NCBI GenBank assembly: GCA_032716605.1
Contig: CM064552.1
Coordinates: 15,183,180-15,247,179 of the forward strand
Reading direction: 5' to 3'
Length of the DNA: 64,000 nt
DNA from: Paralithodes platypus
Taxonomy: Eukaryota > Arthropoda > Malacostraca > Decapoda > Lithodidae
Shown here piece after piece: positions 1 to 12,188 of the stretch (its first letter is position 1; the number at the start of each line of letters is the position of its first letter). Below the pieces are notes generated by a model, which ran no database searches, was not told where the DNA came from, and was given only the letters and a program-made list of their open reading frames with translations. The translations under genes were made by a program, and so were the position numbers.

Positions 1-3000
1 ACAATTGTTATACGTCTTCCAATCACCTCCTTCGTATCCACAATCCACACTACTCTATTTTGCTTCGTGACCCTATGCTCAGTGGTACCCTGTTTGGGTC
101 ATCCTGTCCACTTATCCTTCACGCCCCGCTGCACACACCACTCTACCTGTTCGATCGTAGGGAAATGCCACCCCTATGTCCAGCACATTAAGGGTCACTA
201 TCCTAAGTCACGAGCGGCGCGGTGCCTAGCCTCAAACCAACCCCTTTACAATTCACAACCCTTTCCCCCACCTCGCGTATACACTACCCCTCGTGTCCTA
301 CACCTCTACCTACATGATGATGAACATAAATACACCTTAAAGTTAATACACCCATGCCCTGTCCCTAAGTTAGGATGTCAATATCAACATACCCTAAAAT
401 ACCTTGTCTTGCCAGACTAAGTTTCTGAAGACCAATCGCCCCATAAATCTATGTATGTTCCTCCCAGGTTAAAACACCCATGCCCTGTCCCTAGGTTGAG
501 CCAATGCCAACCAGTTCAGACAGCCATAAATCTATGTATGTTCTTCCATCCGAGAACTAATATGTTCACCCCCTTAAAATACCTTGTCTTGCCAGACTAA
601 GTTTCTGAAGACCAACCGCCCCCATAAATCTATGTATGTTCTTCCATCCGAGAAGTAGTATGTTAAACCCCATGTCATAATTGATAAGAAACTATGATAC
701 CCACGGGTACACCATTGTATATATAACCATTATTCCTGTAAGACCTAGACCGAGATAATGACTGAAGATGTTAGCCACCATGCAGTAACTCTAATTCTTA
801 CCCCAACCAGAGATTGTATAGATAACCTTTTTTTACCATGGTCTAGACACATATCTACCACGAAACAATAACGAAGTACCCCTACGAACTGCCGCCTTTC
901 TTTGGTCTATATTTCATAGAAAACGCAGATCCCAGGGACAACTAGATCAGCAAGAAATCGTGTCAAATAATAGTGTCCATAACCCCTCGTATTGACTAGT
1001 AATAATACACCATGTTTTTCCCTACTTTTATCCACAGTCAAGCACACACCTACAGTTAACATCCTTTTCCCCACAGCAACAGTCCACATGATTCTATCCT
1101 TTCCAGACTCATATAACACCCCACATTTGCTCATCCCCCGGTAGCATTTGGCTAACGTACTTTCACTGTCATTAACCCCCAAACTCCAATATCAACTGTA
1201 TTCTAATGCCACCCCTACGCCCGGAGATCTTAGGGTCAAACTTCCACGTAGCCCCCTGAACCGTCTCCCTCTCATTAACCCCCCACACTCCTCGACTCCT
1301 TTCCGACCTAGCTTCTCCATCATACCTCCTGAAGATCCTTGATTTTTCCGTTGCTAACGTTCTCAAACCTTTTATATATATACACCTATCCAGCCTACCT
1401 TCCCTTAGTAGGACGGAACAACAGTAGAACTTTACTAACCCTCTGCATGCCATCTATTCCCTCACAACCCATTCACAACCCTGTACCCAATGATCGTCAG
1501 TGAGAGGCTAGCCGCCTCGCCAGTGACTAACTTCTATAGCCAACTAGTAGCCATACTTCCAGATAAATGTGGCAGAGTTAGCAACCCCGTCTCCACCACA
1601 TCCAGCAAACCATGCAATTAACAACCCAACCGATTAAACCAGCTAGTCAAGGAACCTTCGGTTTTGGTATTACGAATACCCACATCTGTCTCATAAACAG
1701 AGGGTTATTACAAACACTTGTGATATGGCAAGCCCCTAGCCACAGCCGCCGGACGACCATCACGGAGAGAGGGCGCGCATCTACCCCTTTTTACCCACCC
1801 GAGGAGGGAGACCCCCACCCCTGCGGAGGTATACCTGACCCCTGTTTTGACTTCCGGGTCATTGCCAGGTAGCACAGGAATTCTTCCTATCAATGAACTA
1901 ACCATGCATGACTAACCTCTTTACTAACCTCTATTAACCCACAGTAACCCATTCACCTTTCTTGCATACTCGGATAATCAAATTAGCACCTCAGCTATAC
2001 CATAGAAGGAAGACTGAGCAAAATAAGAGAGACACTCCTATCACAGCTGTCCCAGTCCTCCTCGCAAAGTAGATCCAGTCTCCCTCCCCTCAATACTTCC
2101 AATATAGCCAAAATAGTACCTCTTACTAAGGCTCAGTTATATCACATTATGAAGGCTCCCTATAGCCATGTGCCACAACAGTAATCACCACCTTACCTAG
2201 TCCCCGTATCTATTGAGAGCTCAAATAATTCCATAAGACTCGAGATCCCTATTGCCTACAGGGTCCAAAACCGAGCCTATAAACCCAGCCCCAGCCCCCA
2301 GTAAAATCAGTTGAAAGATAGACACCAACCCAGGTTGGTCACCAGAGTCGACCTCGAGGTCTATCATTGTTGGTTGCTGAGAATTGAGTTCCAGAGCTGG
2401 CAGACTCCGTGGCAGATTTGGATAGAAGGACCTGTCCACGTACTTGAGAACTTCCTACATATGGACCACCTGGACGGCCGCGGAACCAGTCGTTAGCCCC
2501 CAACATCACGGACGCAAGATAACCAGGACCAGACCAATCAAATACTACCCAAGATTCACTCTATCAGTACTACAGTGTTACAGTACTATTTAGAGACTCA
2601 CTTATTAATATTTCTACGAAGTGGCTATATCTTTGCCCCAGTATAATTCATATATAACCATTCCATTAGGAAGTGCTAAGCGTATCAGTGTTCATTAATT
2701 AACAGGCGATATTAACTCTCGTAATTACCCATATACCCAGATATTATTACATAGAAGTGAAACCCTAGTGATATCTGAATGTTCGCTCACTGATTTGCGT
2801 TCTATGTATTTCTGATACAAGAATATAAAACTTAGATCAGTACCCCCTGAGGTTACTAGAATTCCTGTGCTCTAAAATACGCGTGTCTAAGCTAGTCTGT
2901 GAACTACTACTTGTGCACCAGAGCTACCAGTAATAAATCTAACAGTGAATATGAATCTATAAGTAACATTGATGGTCTCCAGTATATAAACTTGTGAATT

Positions 3001-3277
3001 AAAGCCAGTGATCAGAAGATTAATACCTGAACGTTGGAAGTGGGAGACTAGGCTCCATCCAGATCCACTTATGCTAGTGTTGTTCAATTCTATCATTTGT
3101 CTTGCACGAGTATTTCAGAAGTGGTATATCAATAAACGTGATCGTGTGTCTTCTTACCGTGTATTTATTGTGTGCTCTCTATTCCTCATACCTTGTATTG
3201 TGCATGCAGCCTTATATACCCAGTCAGTTAGAACTCACATTACCCAAGTTAAACCTGTAGAAAAACAAGGCATAACA
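1..3277 (+). repeat. 5' LTR (5'-incomplete) of older element A copy A1
   Basis: This stretch aligns along most of its length with the LTRs of the complete element A at 10056-13094 and 21327-24456. It ends in the same GGCATAACA followed by the same TTGGCGGC start of the internal region. The window begins inside it, so the true 5' end is not seen. It differs from the complete copies by many substitutions. Around 400-690 it carries extra tandem copies of a block that reads CCAGACTAAGTTTCTGAAG. It lacks the roughly 75-bp segment that contains the TATA box in the complete copy (compare 2430-2450 with 12130-12235), so its promoter is probably dead. The ORFs within it look accidental. Confidence 0.85.
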
Positions 3278-3358
3278 TTGGCGGCAGCGGTGGTTCTTGA
3301 TTCGGATAAAAGGTTGCATTACATTGCAAGTTTGGAACAGCCAGAACACGATAACATC

Positions 3359-4333
3359 ATGGCGCACCGTTCTCACATTCCCATCCCACATTATGATGGA
3401 GAAACTTACGAGATCGAAACGTTCATGGACATAGCGAAACCCGTACTTGACTTAGTTTATACCACGGACGCAGAAAAGATAGCCGTGACATTAACGCACC
3501 TGGGAAAAGCCGTTTCCCTGGTTGCCTACCAAGTGCACCCTGCTCTCACATGGGACGAATTTTGCACAATAGTGATAGAGGCCATTAAGCCTTCGTTGGG
3601 CATTTTCGTAGCCCACAACCGTCTCCAAGACACTAAATTCTAAGGCGATCTAGATGCCACAGTGAATAAGATCGCCCATCATATCAAAGTGTTTTTCCCC
3701 ACATTGACCAGAATCCAGCAAGAACAGCAGATTCTGGTCAACCTTGTATCAAAATTGCCCTCAGCAGTAAAGGATCATTTCCGTGTGCACGATTTCGTCG
3801 GATATCAAAAAGATCTCATCACGATCCGACGTATTTTGGCCGTGCACACAGAAACACCCACCCAAATCGCTGTAATCAAGAGGTTCCCCATACACCCGCA
3901 GCACCTCGACAACCAAAACTCCAAGGCTCAAACCTTCAACTCCAAGAATGCCTACCCATCCTCATCCTTCCACAACAAACCTACCTACCCTTCCGGCAAG
4001 CCCCAACCCAGTAGGCCCCGGCTCCAACCTACCCAGCCACGCAGAATCTTCAACCGGAACAAAACCTACAACACCTACCAAAGTAAAAACCCTACCTTAG
4101 TAATTATCAACCCCTATGATTTCCCTGCCTGTAATGCTCAGTGTGCCCTCCATCAAATTCGTGACTCTGCCAAACCTCGCCCCTTTACTCCTCGCATTTC
4201 TGTAAATGAAGAGGAGTTGGGACAAGAGGAAGAAATGGAGGAAAGGCACACCGGAGAAATAGCCCCTATCATGACCTCAGAGGATACCGAGGAAACCCTG
4301 GAGGAGGTAGATACCGACTCCCAGGATTTTTAA
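3359..4333 (+). pseudogene. gag of element A copy A1, one nonsense mutation
   Basis: The frame starts at the ATG of MAHRSHIPIPHYDGETYE, just downstream of the LTR end and primer-binding region, and matches the gag of the complete element at 13176. A TAA at 3641-3643 replaces a GAA codon of the other copy. After it the same frame stays open to a natural TAA at 4331. The protein is capsid-like and helical in its first half. Its second half is rich in Pro, Asn and Lys and ends in an acidic tail. There is no CCHC zinc knuckle. The protease frame follows 17 nt downstream in another frame. One nonsense codon is enough to inactivate this copy. Confidence 0.75.
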
Positions 4334-4350
4334 AGTACCCCCCGCCCAAG

Positions 4351-4698
4351 ATGGCCTCAGCGGGGGACGCCATAACTGACCGCATTGCCCCCATTTATTA
4401 CATGGCCAAAATCAAGGACATTCCTGTCCGCTTGTTAATCGACACGGGAGCTGCCAAGTCATGTTTGTTCAAGTCTTATTATGATCAACACCACCGACTA
4501 TTTGGCCCCTTGTTAACCACCAAAGCAGAACTAATCTCAGCTGCTGATACTTACTTAAATCTCCTAGGAGACACTTTTCCCCTGTCAGTAACTACTCCTG
4601 CCCCCCATGATCGTTGTTATCACACGTTCACAGTATTTTCCTCCCACTGTAAACATTACGATGGTTTCCTTGGACTTGACCTCCTTCAAAAACTCCCC
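4351..4698 (+). pseudogene. retroviral-type aspartic protease of copy A1, truncated
   Basis: An ATG 17 nt after the gag stop opens a frame with VRLLIDTGAAKSCLF, the DTG active site of LTR-element aspartic proteases, followed by FLGLDLLQKL. The reading then runs into MITE-derived sequence at about 4694, so the ORF to 4833 is only partly retroviral. The catalytic Thr is intact here, whereas the complete copy has DMG. Everything downstream (linker, RT, RNase H, integrase) is missing because the MITE and the inverted copy A2 follow directly. Confidence 0.75.
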
Positions 4699-5163
4699 AG
4701 GCCCACTTTAGGATCAACCTTCCCTGGTACCTGGCGCGGGGCTCGAACCTCTGAAGGGAGTTTAACCCTCCTAAAAACCCACAGGGCATTACACCGGTGT
4801 AATGCCCTCGAAAATATCCCGCAACCCCAATAATGTACTACCCGAGTTGACGTCAGGTATAGTGTAAAATAGTCGTGGATGGTAAGTCCAATAAACTCAT
4901 CACGTGAATCACCACGAGACTATCACCTGGTTCTTAAAAATCGGACTAAGGTTACTATACTTTTAGTACGTCCGTGGTAGTACAGTGGGTTAGCGCGCGG
5001 GCCTGGTGGTGATGGCCATGGTCACTAACCAGGGTTCGAACCCCACCCAAGGCATCTCAAAACCTGTGGGTTTTTAGGAGGGTTAAACTCCCTTCAGAGG
5101 TTCGAGCCCCGTGCCAGGTACCAGGGAAGGTTGATCCTAAAGTGGGCCTGGGGAGTTTTCAGG
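4694..5163. mobile_element. Two MITE copies joined head to head
   Basis: Positions 4799-5163 repeat the MITE at 7274-7706 in the same orientation but lack its right TIR. Positions 4694-4797 are an inverted, internally deleted piece of the same sequence; the block ending GGGCCTGGGGAGTTTT appears in both orientations. Where the two meet there is a perfect 26-bp palindrome centred on ACCGGT at about 4785-4810. The plus copy includes a tRNA-like segment at about 4968-5060 with Pol III A-box-like and B-box-like (GGTTCGAACCCC) motifs. Confidence 0.7.
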
Positions 5164-5928
5164 ACAGTGAAAGTACGTTAGGCAAATGCTACCGGGGATG
5201 CAACTATGGGGTGGTATATGAGTCTGGAAAAGATAGAATCATGTGGACTGTGGGGCTGTGGGGGAGAAGGAGGTTAATTGTAGGTGTGTGCTTGACTGTG
5301 GATAAAGTAGGGAAAAACATGGTGTATTATTACTCGTCAATACGAGGGGTTATGGACACTATTATTTGACACGATTTCTTGTACGTCTAGTTGTCCCTGG
5401 GAACTGCGTTTTCTATGAAATATAGACCAAAGAAAAGCGGCAGTTTGTAGGGGTACTTCGTTATTGTTTCGTGATACTATGATAGACAATGGACAAACAA
5501 AGGTTATCTATACAATCTCTGGTTGGGGTAAGCATTAAGTTATATCATGGTGGCTAACATCTGTAGTCATGGCTGTCTAGGTCTTACGGGGGCAATGGTT
5601 CTATATCACTGGTGTACCCGTGGGTATCTTAGTTTCTCATCAATTAGGACATGGGGTTTTAATATACTACTTCTCGGATGGAAGAACATACACAGATTTA
5701 TGGCTGTCTGACTGGTTGGCATTGGCTCAACCTAGGGACAGGGCATGGGTGTTTTAATATGAATGTGTATTCCTGTTCATCATCATGTAGGTAGAGTCTG
5801 GCGGGTAAGAGGTGTAGGACACGAAGCAAAATGGAGTAGTGTGGACTGTGGATACGAAGGAGGTGAGTGGAAGACGGATAACAATTGTGGAAAAGTAAAT
5901 GGAAAAGATGAACACAATGGCGGATAAA

Positions 5929-6226
5929 GATAACTAACCTAAGGATTGAATACATAGATTTATGGGGGCGATTGGTCTTCAGAAACTTAGTCTGGCAAGA
6001 CAAGGTATTTTAGGGTATGTTGATATTAATAACTAACCTAAGGATTGAATACATAGATTTATGGGGGCGATTGGTCTTCAGAAACTTAGTCTGGCAAGAC
6101 AAGGTATTTTAGGGTATGTTGATATTAATAACTAACCTAAGGATTGAATACAGAGATTTATGGGGGCGATTGGTCTTCAGAAACTTAGTCTGGCAAGACA
6201 AGGTATTTTAGGGTATGTTGATATTA
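5929..6226 (-). repeat. 98-bp tandem repeat, three copies, in the A2 LTR
   Basis: The block beginning ATAACTAACCTAAGG recurs at 5929-5931, 6029 and 6128, giving periods of 98-99 bp with near-identical units. The same sequence occurs as one to three units in the other element A LTRs, and an 86-bp version is doubled in the 3' LTR at about 21568-21740. This part of the LTR is a hot spot for copy-number change. Confidence 0.85.
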
Positions 6227-6351
6227 ATATCCTAAACTTAGGGACAGAGCATGGGTGTATTAACTTTAAGGTGTATTTATGTTCGTCATCATGTAGGTAG
6301 AGGTGTAGGACACGAGGGGTAGTGTATGTGAGGTGTGGGAAAGGTCAGTGT

Positions 6352-6861
6352 TTAGAAGGGATAGGCAGGTGTGGTTTGGAGCTGCTTAGCCCTGCGGGCT
6401 TGGGCCTGTCTGAACTTGTTGGCTCGGTCAGCTGGTCCTTTCGTTCTGTGGACCTTTCTTTCGGGTGTTTCTGTGTGGTGTTCGCTCGTGGCTTCTGTCG
6501 TGGGCTTCTCGTTCTGGGGCATTTTACTTCCCTCTCCTTCATTGTAGGCTCGTCCCCGAGCCTCAAGGGTGAAGTAAAAAGAAGCATAGTCATGGTGGGT
6601 AATTTTGAGGGTATTTAGAAGGTCCCACCAAGCAAGAGAGCGAGGGTCAGGTTTCTTTTGCAGGTCAATGTATACCTGTAGGAATGTGTCCTCTGTGTTG
6701 TGGAGGGCGGTTGCCCGGGCTTGATGTGGGCATTGTAGACGGGCTAAGCGTCCTGTGGTTTTTTTTACTTTAACCTTTCGTATGAATGGTTTGTAGTTTT
6801 CCCCCGTGGGGGTAGGGACGGGGGCGACGAAGGGTGTGGATTTGTTCATGGTGGAGGTCAT
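6352..6861 (-). CDS. Element A 3' accessory ORF, intact, 169 aa
   Basis: The frame starts at ATG (MTSTMNKSTPFVAPVP) and stays open through the 3' region, through the polypurine tract (read as GEGSK near residues 109-113) and about 55 codons into the 3' LTR. The protein is basic and polar, rich in Thr, Glu, Lys and Arg, with a C-terminal Arg/Ala-rich stretch (RQAQARRAKQLQ). No signal peptide, membrane segment or known domain was recognised. The complete element has the same frame at 20993-21513, broken by a one-base loss in a C run. It lies where env or other extra genes sit in LTR elements, but does not look like an envelope protein. Function unknown. Confidence 0.55.
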   Translation of the reverse strand: MTSTMNKSTPFVAPVPTPTGENYKPFIRKVKVKKTTGRLARLQCPHQARATALHNTEDTFLQVYIDLQKKPDPRSLAWWDLLNTLKITHHDYASFYFTLEARGRAYNEGEGSKMPQNEKPTTEATSEHHTETPERKVHRTKGPADRANKFRQAQARRAKQLQTTPAYPF

Positions 6862-7003
6862 GTATCGAGTGAGGTGTGTGGGACTGACAGGAGGCCTCTT
6901 CAGTCTGGTGAATGGGTTACTAACTGAAGGGGAGGGATTAACGCTTGAAAACGGAGCTGGGGATGAAGGGAGGATATGAGTCTGGGGTTTTGGGGGCTTT
7001 CTT

Positions 7004-7273
7004 GGGTGAGTTGGTGGAGGGGTCTGGCTATGGTGGCAAAGTGGGGGACGAAACGTCTGTAGTATGTGGCTAAACCTAGAAAAGAACGTACTCCTTTAAC
7101 GGTGGTGGGTGGGGGTTGGTTTTGTATGGCTTGAAGTTTCTTTGGGTCTGGTGCAATACCATGTTCAGATATTACGTGGCCGAGGAAATCTACCTTATTT
7201 CGGGCAATCTCGCACTTTGAGGGTTTTAATTTCAACCCGGCGGCTCGGATTCTTTGAAGGACTTGTCTCAACC
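7004..7273 (-). pseudogene. Reverse transcriptase fragment of copy A2
   Basis: About 90 codons match the RT region of the complete element around 16350-16625, including the NKVDFLGHVISEHGIAPD and VKGVRSFLGLATYYRRF segments typical of Ty3/gypsy RT. The YLDD active site is upstream of the MITE break and absent. At the other end the frame passes into 3'-region sequence near 7003 (QESPQNPRL), marking a deletion of several kb relative to the complete element. Confidence 0.85.
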
Positions 7274-7706
7274 TAATGCCCTCGAAAATATCCCGCAACC
7301 CCAATAATGTACTACCCGAGTTGACGTCAGGTATAGTGTAAAATAGTTGTGGATGGTAAGTCCAATAAACTCATCACGTGAATCACCACGAGATTATCAC
7401 CTGGTTCTTAAAAATCGGACTAAGGTTACTATACTTTTAGTACGCCCGTGGTAGCACAGTGGGTTAGCGCGCGGGCCTGGTGGTGATGGCCATAGTCACT
7501 AACCAGGGTTCGAACCCCACCCAAGGCATCTCAAAACCTGTGGGTTTTTAGGAGGGTTAAACTCCCTTCAGAGGTTCGAGCCCCGCGCCAGGTACCAGGG
7601 AAGGTTGATCCTAAAGTGGGCCTGGGGAGTTTTCAGGACAGAAAAATTCCCTTCACACCCAGCATTTCAACATTATTGGGGTTGCGGGATATTTTCGAGG
7701 GCATTA
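7274..7706. mobile_element. MITE with about 35-bp perfect TIRs and a tRNA-like core
   Basis: The left end reads TAATGCCCTCGAAAATATCC and the right end is its reverse complement. The match continues through CGCAACCCCAATAATGT, about 35 bp in all. A TA dinucleotide at each edge fits a TA target duplication, as in Tc1/mariner-type MITEs. The core (about 7438-7530) holds TAGCACAGTGGG and GGTTCGAACCCC, which fit the Pol III A and B boxes, so a SINE or tRNA may have been captured. A second TTCGAGCCCC motif lies near 7575. No transposase is encoded. The element sits inside RT sequence of copy A2. Confidence 0.8.
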
Positions 7707-8009
7707 CAGTAAACAACCGATTCACCCATTTTTTATTGTTTCCTGAACGTCTGGTAGTGCCTACTTTACTACTTAAGTTCAGGAATAATCATAACTCCTA
7801 ACTGATCTAAGGCAGAAAGATCGTTATGTTAGAAGGGATTATGTGAGCAACCTAATAGAGGATTCTGCAAGCATAACTCCTTGGCAACAATTGACTGTAG
7901 GCCTTATCAGCATTGTTGACAAAAAGGCGAAAAGCCACCCGCGTTCCTTGAACCTCTTCTACATATTGGGACGTCATCACGGCTATGCAAAAAGCCCATC
8001 TGTAACCCT
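7707..8009. other. Unassigned non-coding sequence
   Basis: No gene or clear repeat was recognised between the MITE and the decayed LTR. Short ORFs in it lack any recognisable motif. Confidence 0.5.
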
Positions 8010-8905
8010 TCTCTACACTCCCGGACAACTTGGACGGCCCCGGAGCTGCTGTTAACCCCGACACCACCGAGACAAGATAACCAGGAAAACTCGATCACAG
8101 TGTTAACTCGCAAAGTACCAAATTACGGTACCATTAACTCAACCAGCCAGTGTGTGCATTTATGTATCAATCTCTCTGATGTTGGGAAGAAAGTGCTTTA
8201 TTATGCTAGTATGTATTAACATATATCAGTGAAATTTAGTTTAGGCGAACTGACTCCCGTAATTATTCTTGCCATCAGGTTTTACCTCGCCAAAGAAATA
8301 AGTCCACATTAGGACTACGGCTCGAGCAAAAGCAATTTTGAAAGAAGTGATTGTGACTCCACCAGAAACCTGATTCGCCCTCACTGATATTTTTCGGTCT
8401 AAAGTGTTACCTAAACAGCCAAATATACTAGACCAGTGCAACTAGCTACAGTTATCTCTTTACGTTAATTCTTGGGCTATGACCATATTACCTATACCTT
8501 CATCCTAGATTGAGAGTCATATTACCAGAGAGTTAATACAGCGAGATACCTAACCCGCGTGATTCGTGTACTCTAATATCTTACAAATAAGGTGATCAGA
8601 AGCATAATACCTGAACGTTGGAAGTGGGAAGTGAACCTCCATCCAAATCCGCGAGAAGTGCTAGAGATTGTAAAAAGTCCAAAACTACGTATCTGACTTA
8701 TTCAATTTACCATTGTTTCAAGTGCACATATAACCATTATTCTACCTAGTGTTTTTGGAGAATAAAGCTGCATTATAAACCATTACTGTGATGTTATTTA
8801 TACCATCGGTTGATTCTATTGTGTACTGTGCGTGAAGTCCTATATACCCAATCTTGCAGAACTCACCTATACCAAGTTAATCCTGTATAAATGCAGGGCA
8901 TAACA
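8010..8905 (+). repeat. Old, diverged element A LTR fragment
   Basis: This stretch matches the 3' half of the element A LTR with many substitutions. Landmarks in the same order are ACTTGGACGGCC (CACCTGGACGGCC in good copies), CAAGATAACCAGGA, ATACCTGAACGTTGGAAGTG and the terminal GGGCATAACA at 8896-8905. No primer-binding sequence follows, so it is either a solo-LTR remnant or a truncated copy. Confidence 0.7.
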
Positions 8906-10050
8906 TACACTTAGTTACTAGAAGAACAAGGCAAGGGGGGCGACTGAGCACAGGGGTACATATATCTATACTCGTCATGGAGAGAGAGATACGAGGTAGC
9001 TTTCCTGCATCTCTCCTGATAATTGTCTGCAGATTGGTCATAGTGAGTTTATCTGAATTAACAGGCCTAAATCAATACAATAACTTGCATAGGGTTATCG
9101 GGTGCATAGAGTCGTGGTTAAAGGTTGTTACATAACTCGTAATTAACTTATCTAAATCAACAGGCATAAATCAATACAAGAACTGGCAAGGGACACAAAT
9201 TGACAGACGAACAATGCAACGTGAGGTTATGCATAGCTAACTGCTAACAATGGGGGAACGAAGATAGGTGTCTTCTCTTTTTACAAGTTCCCTAAATAAT
9301 GTTAACATTAGGGAGTTGGTACATCAATAAAATAGCAATGTGGATCTCAGTGAGTTATGGGGCTGTCTAGTGTAATTTCATAATTAATCTCGGAATTACT
9401 CCTAGGTATTTTGTCTAGTGAAATGGAGGTTGTATTAGGAAGGTTGGGAATATATATAGTTAGTGGATAAAACAACGTGAGGTTAGAGACATAGAATTGC
9501 TAGAATTAGGGGGGGGACTGTGATTGTTATATAACTAAATACAGGGCTGACGTAATCACGATCTGATTTGGTGTGAAATGGAAGCTAAGGTGTCTTTTAG
9601 ATCGCCTCGAACCTACACAATGAAAGTATTATAGCCTGTATGGTGGTTACATAATTAAATACATAATTAGGTGGTACATCAAGAATATCAGTGAGTAAAG
9701 TATTGTGGTTTGTATATTAGAAGACTGTGATTGAGAGACGTAAAATACTTGGAATGAATTGGGAGAGAGAGAGAGACCAAATCGGGGATGGAAAAGGGGC
9801 CGGGGATCTCGTTGGGGGTGGGGGTATCGCTCTCAGGATTTTCGTTCCTGTGGCTCGTTAGGGGTGGGGGTTTCGCTCTCAGGTTTTTTGTTCCTGTGGT
9901 ATTTTAGTTTGACTAGTTTTTTTTTACATGTATGAAAACCATAATGCATTTCCTACGACGCTACGCGACCTGCGACCCGCGAAATTTTGAAACCAGTACA
10001 AAAATAAAATGCTTCCAGACTGAATATCGCCTCAGGACTTTCACTGAGTA
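8906..10050. other. Non-coding spacer with short direct repeats
   Basis: No gene was recognised. There is a degenerate pair of blocks about 110 bp apart near 9050 and 9160 sharing CAGGC.TAAATCAATACAA. A duplicated G-rich block of about 60 bp lies at 9790-9900 (GGGGGTATCGCTCTCAGG / GGGGGTTTCGCTCTCAGG), preceded by a GA microsatellite at 9762-9775. The last five bases before element A form the left copy of its target duplication (10051-10055). Confidence 0.6.
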
Positions 10051-12180
10051 CAGAGTAAAATGCCCCAGAACGAGAAGCCCACCACGGAAGCCACGAGCGA
10101 ACACCACCAGGAAACGGGAACAGAAACACCCGAAGGAAAGGCCCACAGAACAAAAGGACCAGGTGACCAAGCCAACCAGTTAAGACAGGCCGAAGCCCGC
10201 AGGGCTAAGCAGCTCCAAACCACACCTGCCTATCGCTTTTAACCGCTGACCCTTCCCCCACCTCGCGTATCCACTACCCCTCGTGTCCTACACCTTGTCT
10301 TGCCAGACTAAGTTTCTGAAGACCAACCGCCCCCATAAATCTATGTATGTTCTTCCATCCGAGAAGTAATATGTTAACCCCCATGTCATAATTGATAAGA
10401 AACTATGATACCCACGGGTACACCATTGTATATATAACCATTATTCCTGTAAGACCTATACAGAGATAATGACTGAAGAGGTTAGCAACCATGCAGTAAC
10501 TCTAATTATTACCCCCTCCAGAGATTGTATAGCTAACCCTCTTTTACCATTGTCTCGATGCATATCTACCACGAAACCATAACGAAGCTACCCCTACGAA
10601 CTGCCGCTTTCTTTGGCCTATATTTCATAGAAAACGCAGTTCCCAGGGACAACTAGATCAGCAAGAAATCGTGTCAAATAATAGTGTCCATAACCCCTCG
10701 TATTGACGAGTAATAGTACACTATGTTTTACTCTAATTTTATCCACAGTCAAGCACACACCTACAGCTAACCTCATCTTCTGCACAGTCCACATGATTCT
10801 ATAATTTCCAGACTCATATACCACCACCTATTGCTCACCCCCCGGTAGCGTTTAATTACCCTACCTTCCCTGTCGGTAACCCCCAGTCTAAGATACCAAC
10901 TGTAGCCTAATGCCACCCCTACGCCCAGAGACCTTAGGGTCAAACTTCCACGTAGCCCCCCTTAACCCTCTCCCTCTCGTTAACCCCCGCGCTCCTCCAC
11001 TCCCTACTAACCTAGCCTCTCCACCATAGCCCCTGAATATCCTTAACTTTTCCGTTACTAACATTCTCAAACCTTTTGTATATATACTCCTATCCAGCCT
11101 ACCTTCCCCCAGTAGGAAGGAACACCATTAGAACTTTACTAACTCTTTGCATGCCATCTATTCCCTCACAACCCATTCACAACCCTGTACCAAATGATCG
11201 TCAGTGCGAGGCTAGCCGCCTCGCCAGTGACTAACTTCTATTGCCATACTTCCAGATAAATGTGGCAGAGTTAGCAACCCAGTCTCCACCACATCCAACA
11301 AACCATGCAATTAACAACCCAACCAATTAAACCAGCTGGTCAAGGCACCTTCGGTTTTGGTATTACGAACACCCACATCTGTCTCATAAACAGAGGGTTA
11401 TTACAAACACTTGTAATATGGCAAGCCCCCAGCCACAGCCGCCGGACGACCATCACAGAGGGAGGACGCGCACCTACCCCTGTCACCCACCCGAGGAGGG
11501 AGACCCCTACCCCTGCGGAGTTATACCTGACCCCTGTTTTGACTTTCGGGTCATTGCCAGGTAGCACAGGAATTCTTCCTATCAATGAACTAACCATGTA
11601 TGACTAACACCTTTACTAACCTCTATTAACCCCCAATAACCCATTAACCTTTCTTGCATACTCTGATAACCAAATTAGCACCTCAGCTATACCATAGAAT
11701 GAAGACTGAGCAATCTAAGAGAGACGCTCCTATCACAGCTGTCCCAAATCGCCTCGCAAAGTAGATCCAGTCTCTCTCCCCTAAATACTTCCAGTATAGC
11801 CAAAATAGTACCTCTTACTAAGGCTCAGTTATCTCACATTATGAAGGCTCCATACAGCCATGTGCCACAACAGTAATCACCACCTTACCTAGTTCCCGTA
11901 TCAATTGAGAGCTCAAATAAGTCTATCAAAACTCGAGATCCCTATGGCCTACAGGGTCCAAAACCGAACCTATAAACCAAGCTCCAGCCCCCAGTAAAAT
12001 CAGTTGAAAGATAGACACCAACCAGTGGCTGGCCCCTTAAGTTGACCTCTAGCTCTGCCCTTGTGTTGTTCCTGAGAATTGAGTTCCAAAGCTGGCAGAC
12101 TCCATGGCAGATTGAGATAGAAGCATCTGTCCACATACAAGAAATCTACGTGCACCTTATAACCTTCACAAACCAGTGGG

Positions 12181-12188
12181 TATATAAG
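12181..12188 (+). promoter_or_regulatory. TATA box in element A LTR
   Basis: TATATAAG in a GGGTATATAAGCG context occurs at the same place in both LTRs (also 23541). It is the best core-promoter candidate in the LTR. Transcription would start about 30 bp downstream, near 12210. The segment is missing in the older copy A1. Confidence 0.55.

Larger units (their letters stand above)
5164..7273 (-). mobile_element. Inverted deletion derivative of element A (copy A2)
   Basis: Read on the minus strand, this is RT sequence, then the 3' region, polypurine tract and the start of the 3' LTR of element A. The LTR begins at 6526 (TAAAATGCC after a purine-rich tract at 6527-6540) and runs to 5164, where it is cut by the MITE. 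RT is fused directly to the 3' region near 7003, so the end of RT, RNase H, integrase and the post-integrase ORF are absent. Its far end is cut by the second MITE at 7274. It is clearly non-autonomous. It keeps an intact copy of the 3' accessory ORF. Confidence 0.8.

Noticed and set aside
4327..4335. Programmed -1 frameshift at TTTTTAAA between gag and protease of element A
   Set aside because: The run does not form a proper slippery heptamer in the gag frame, and the protease frame has its own ATG 17 nt later; not enough support.
7438..7530. Functional tRNA gene
   Set aside because: A-box and B-box are present but too far apart for an ordinary tRNA, the acceptor stem was not convincing, and the segment recurs as part of a MITE.
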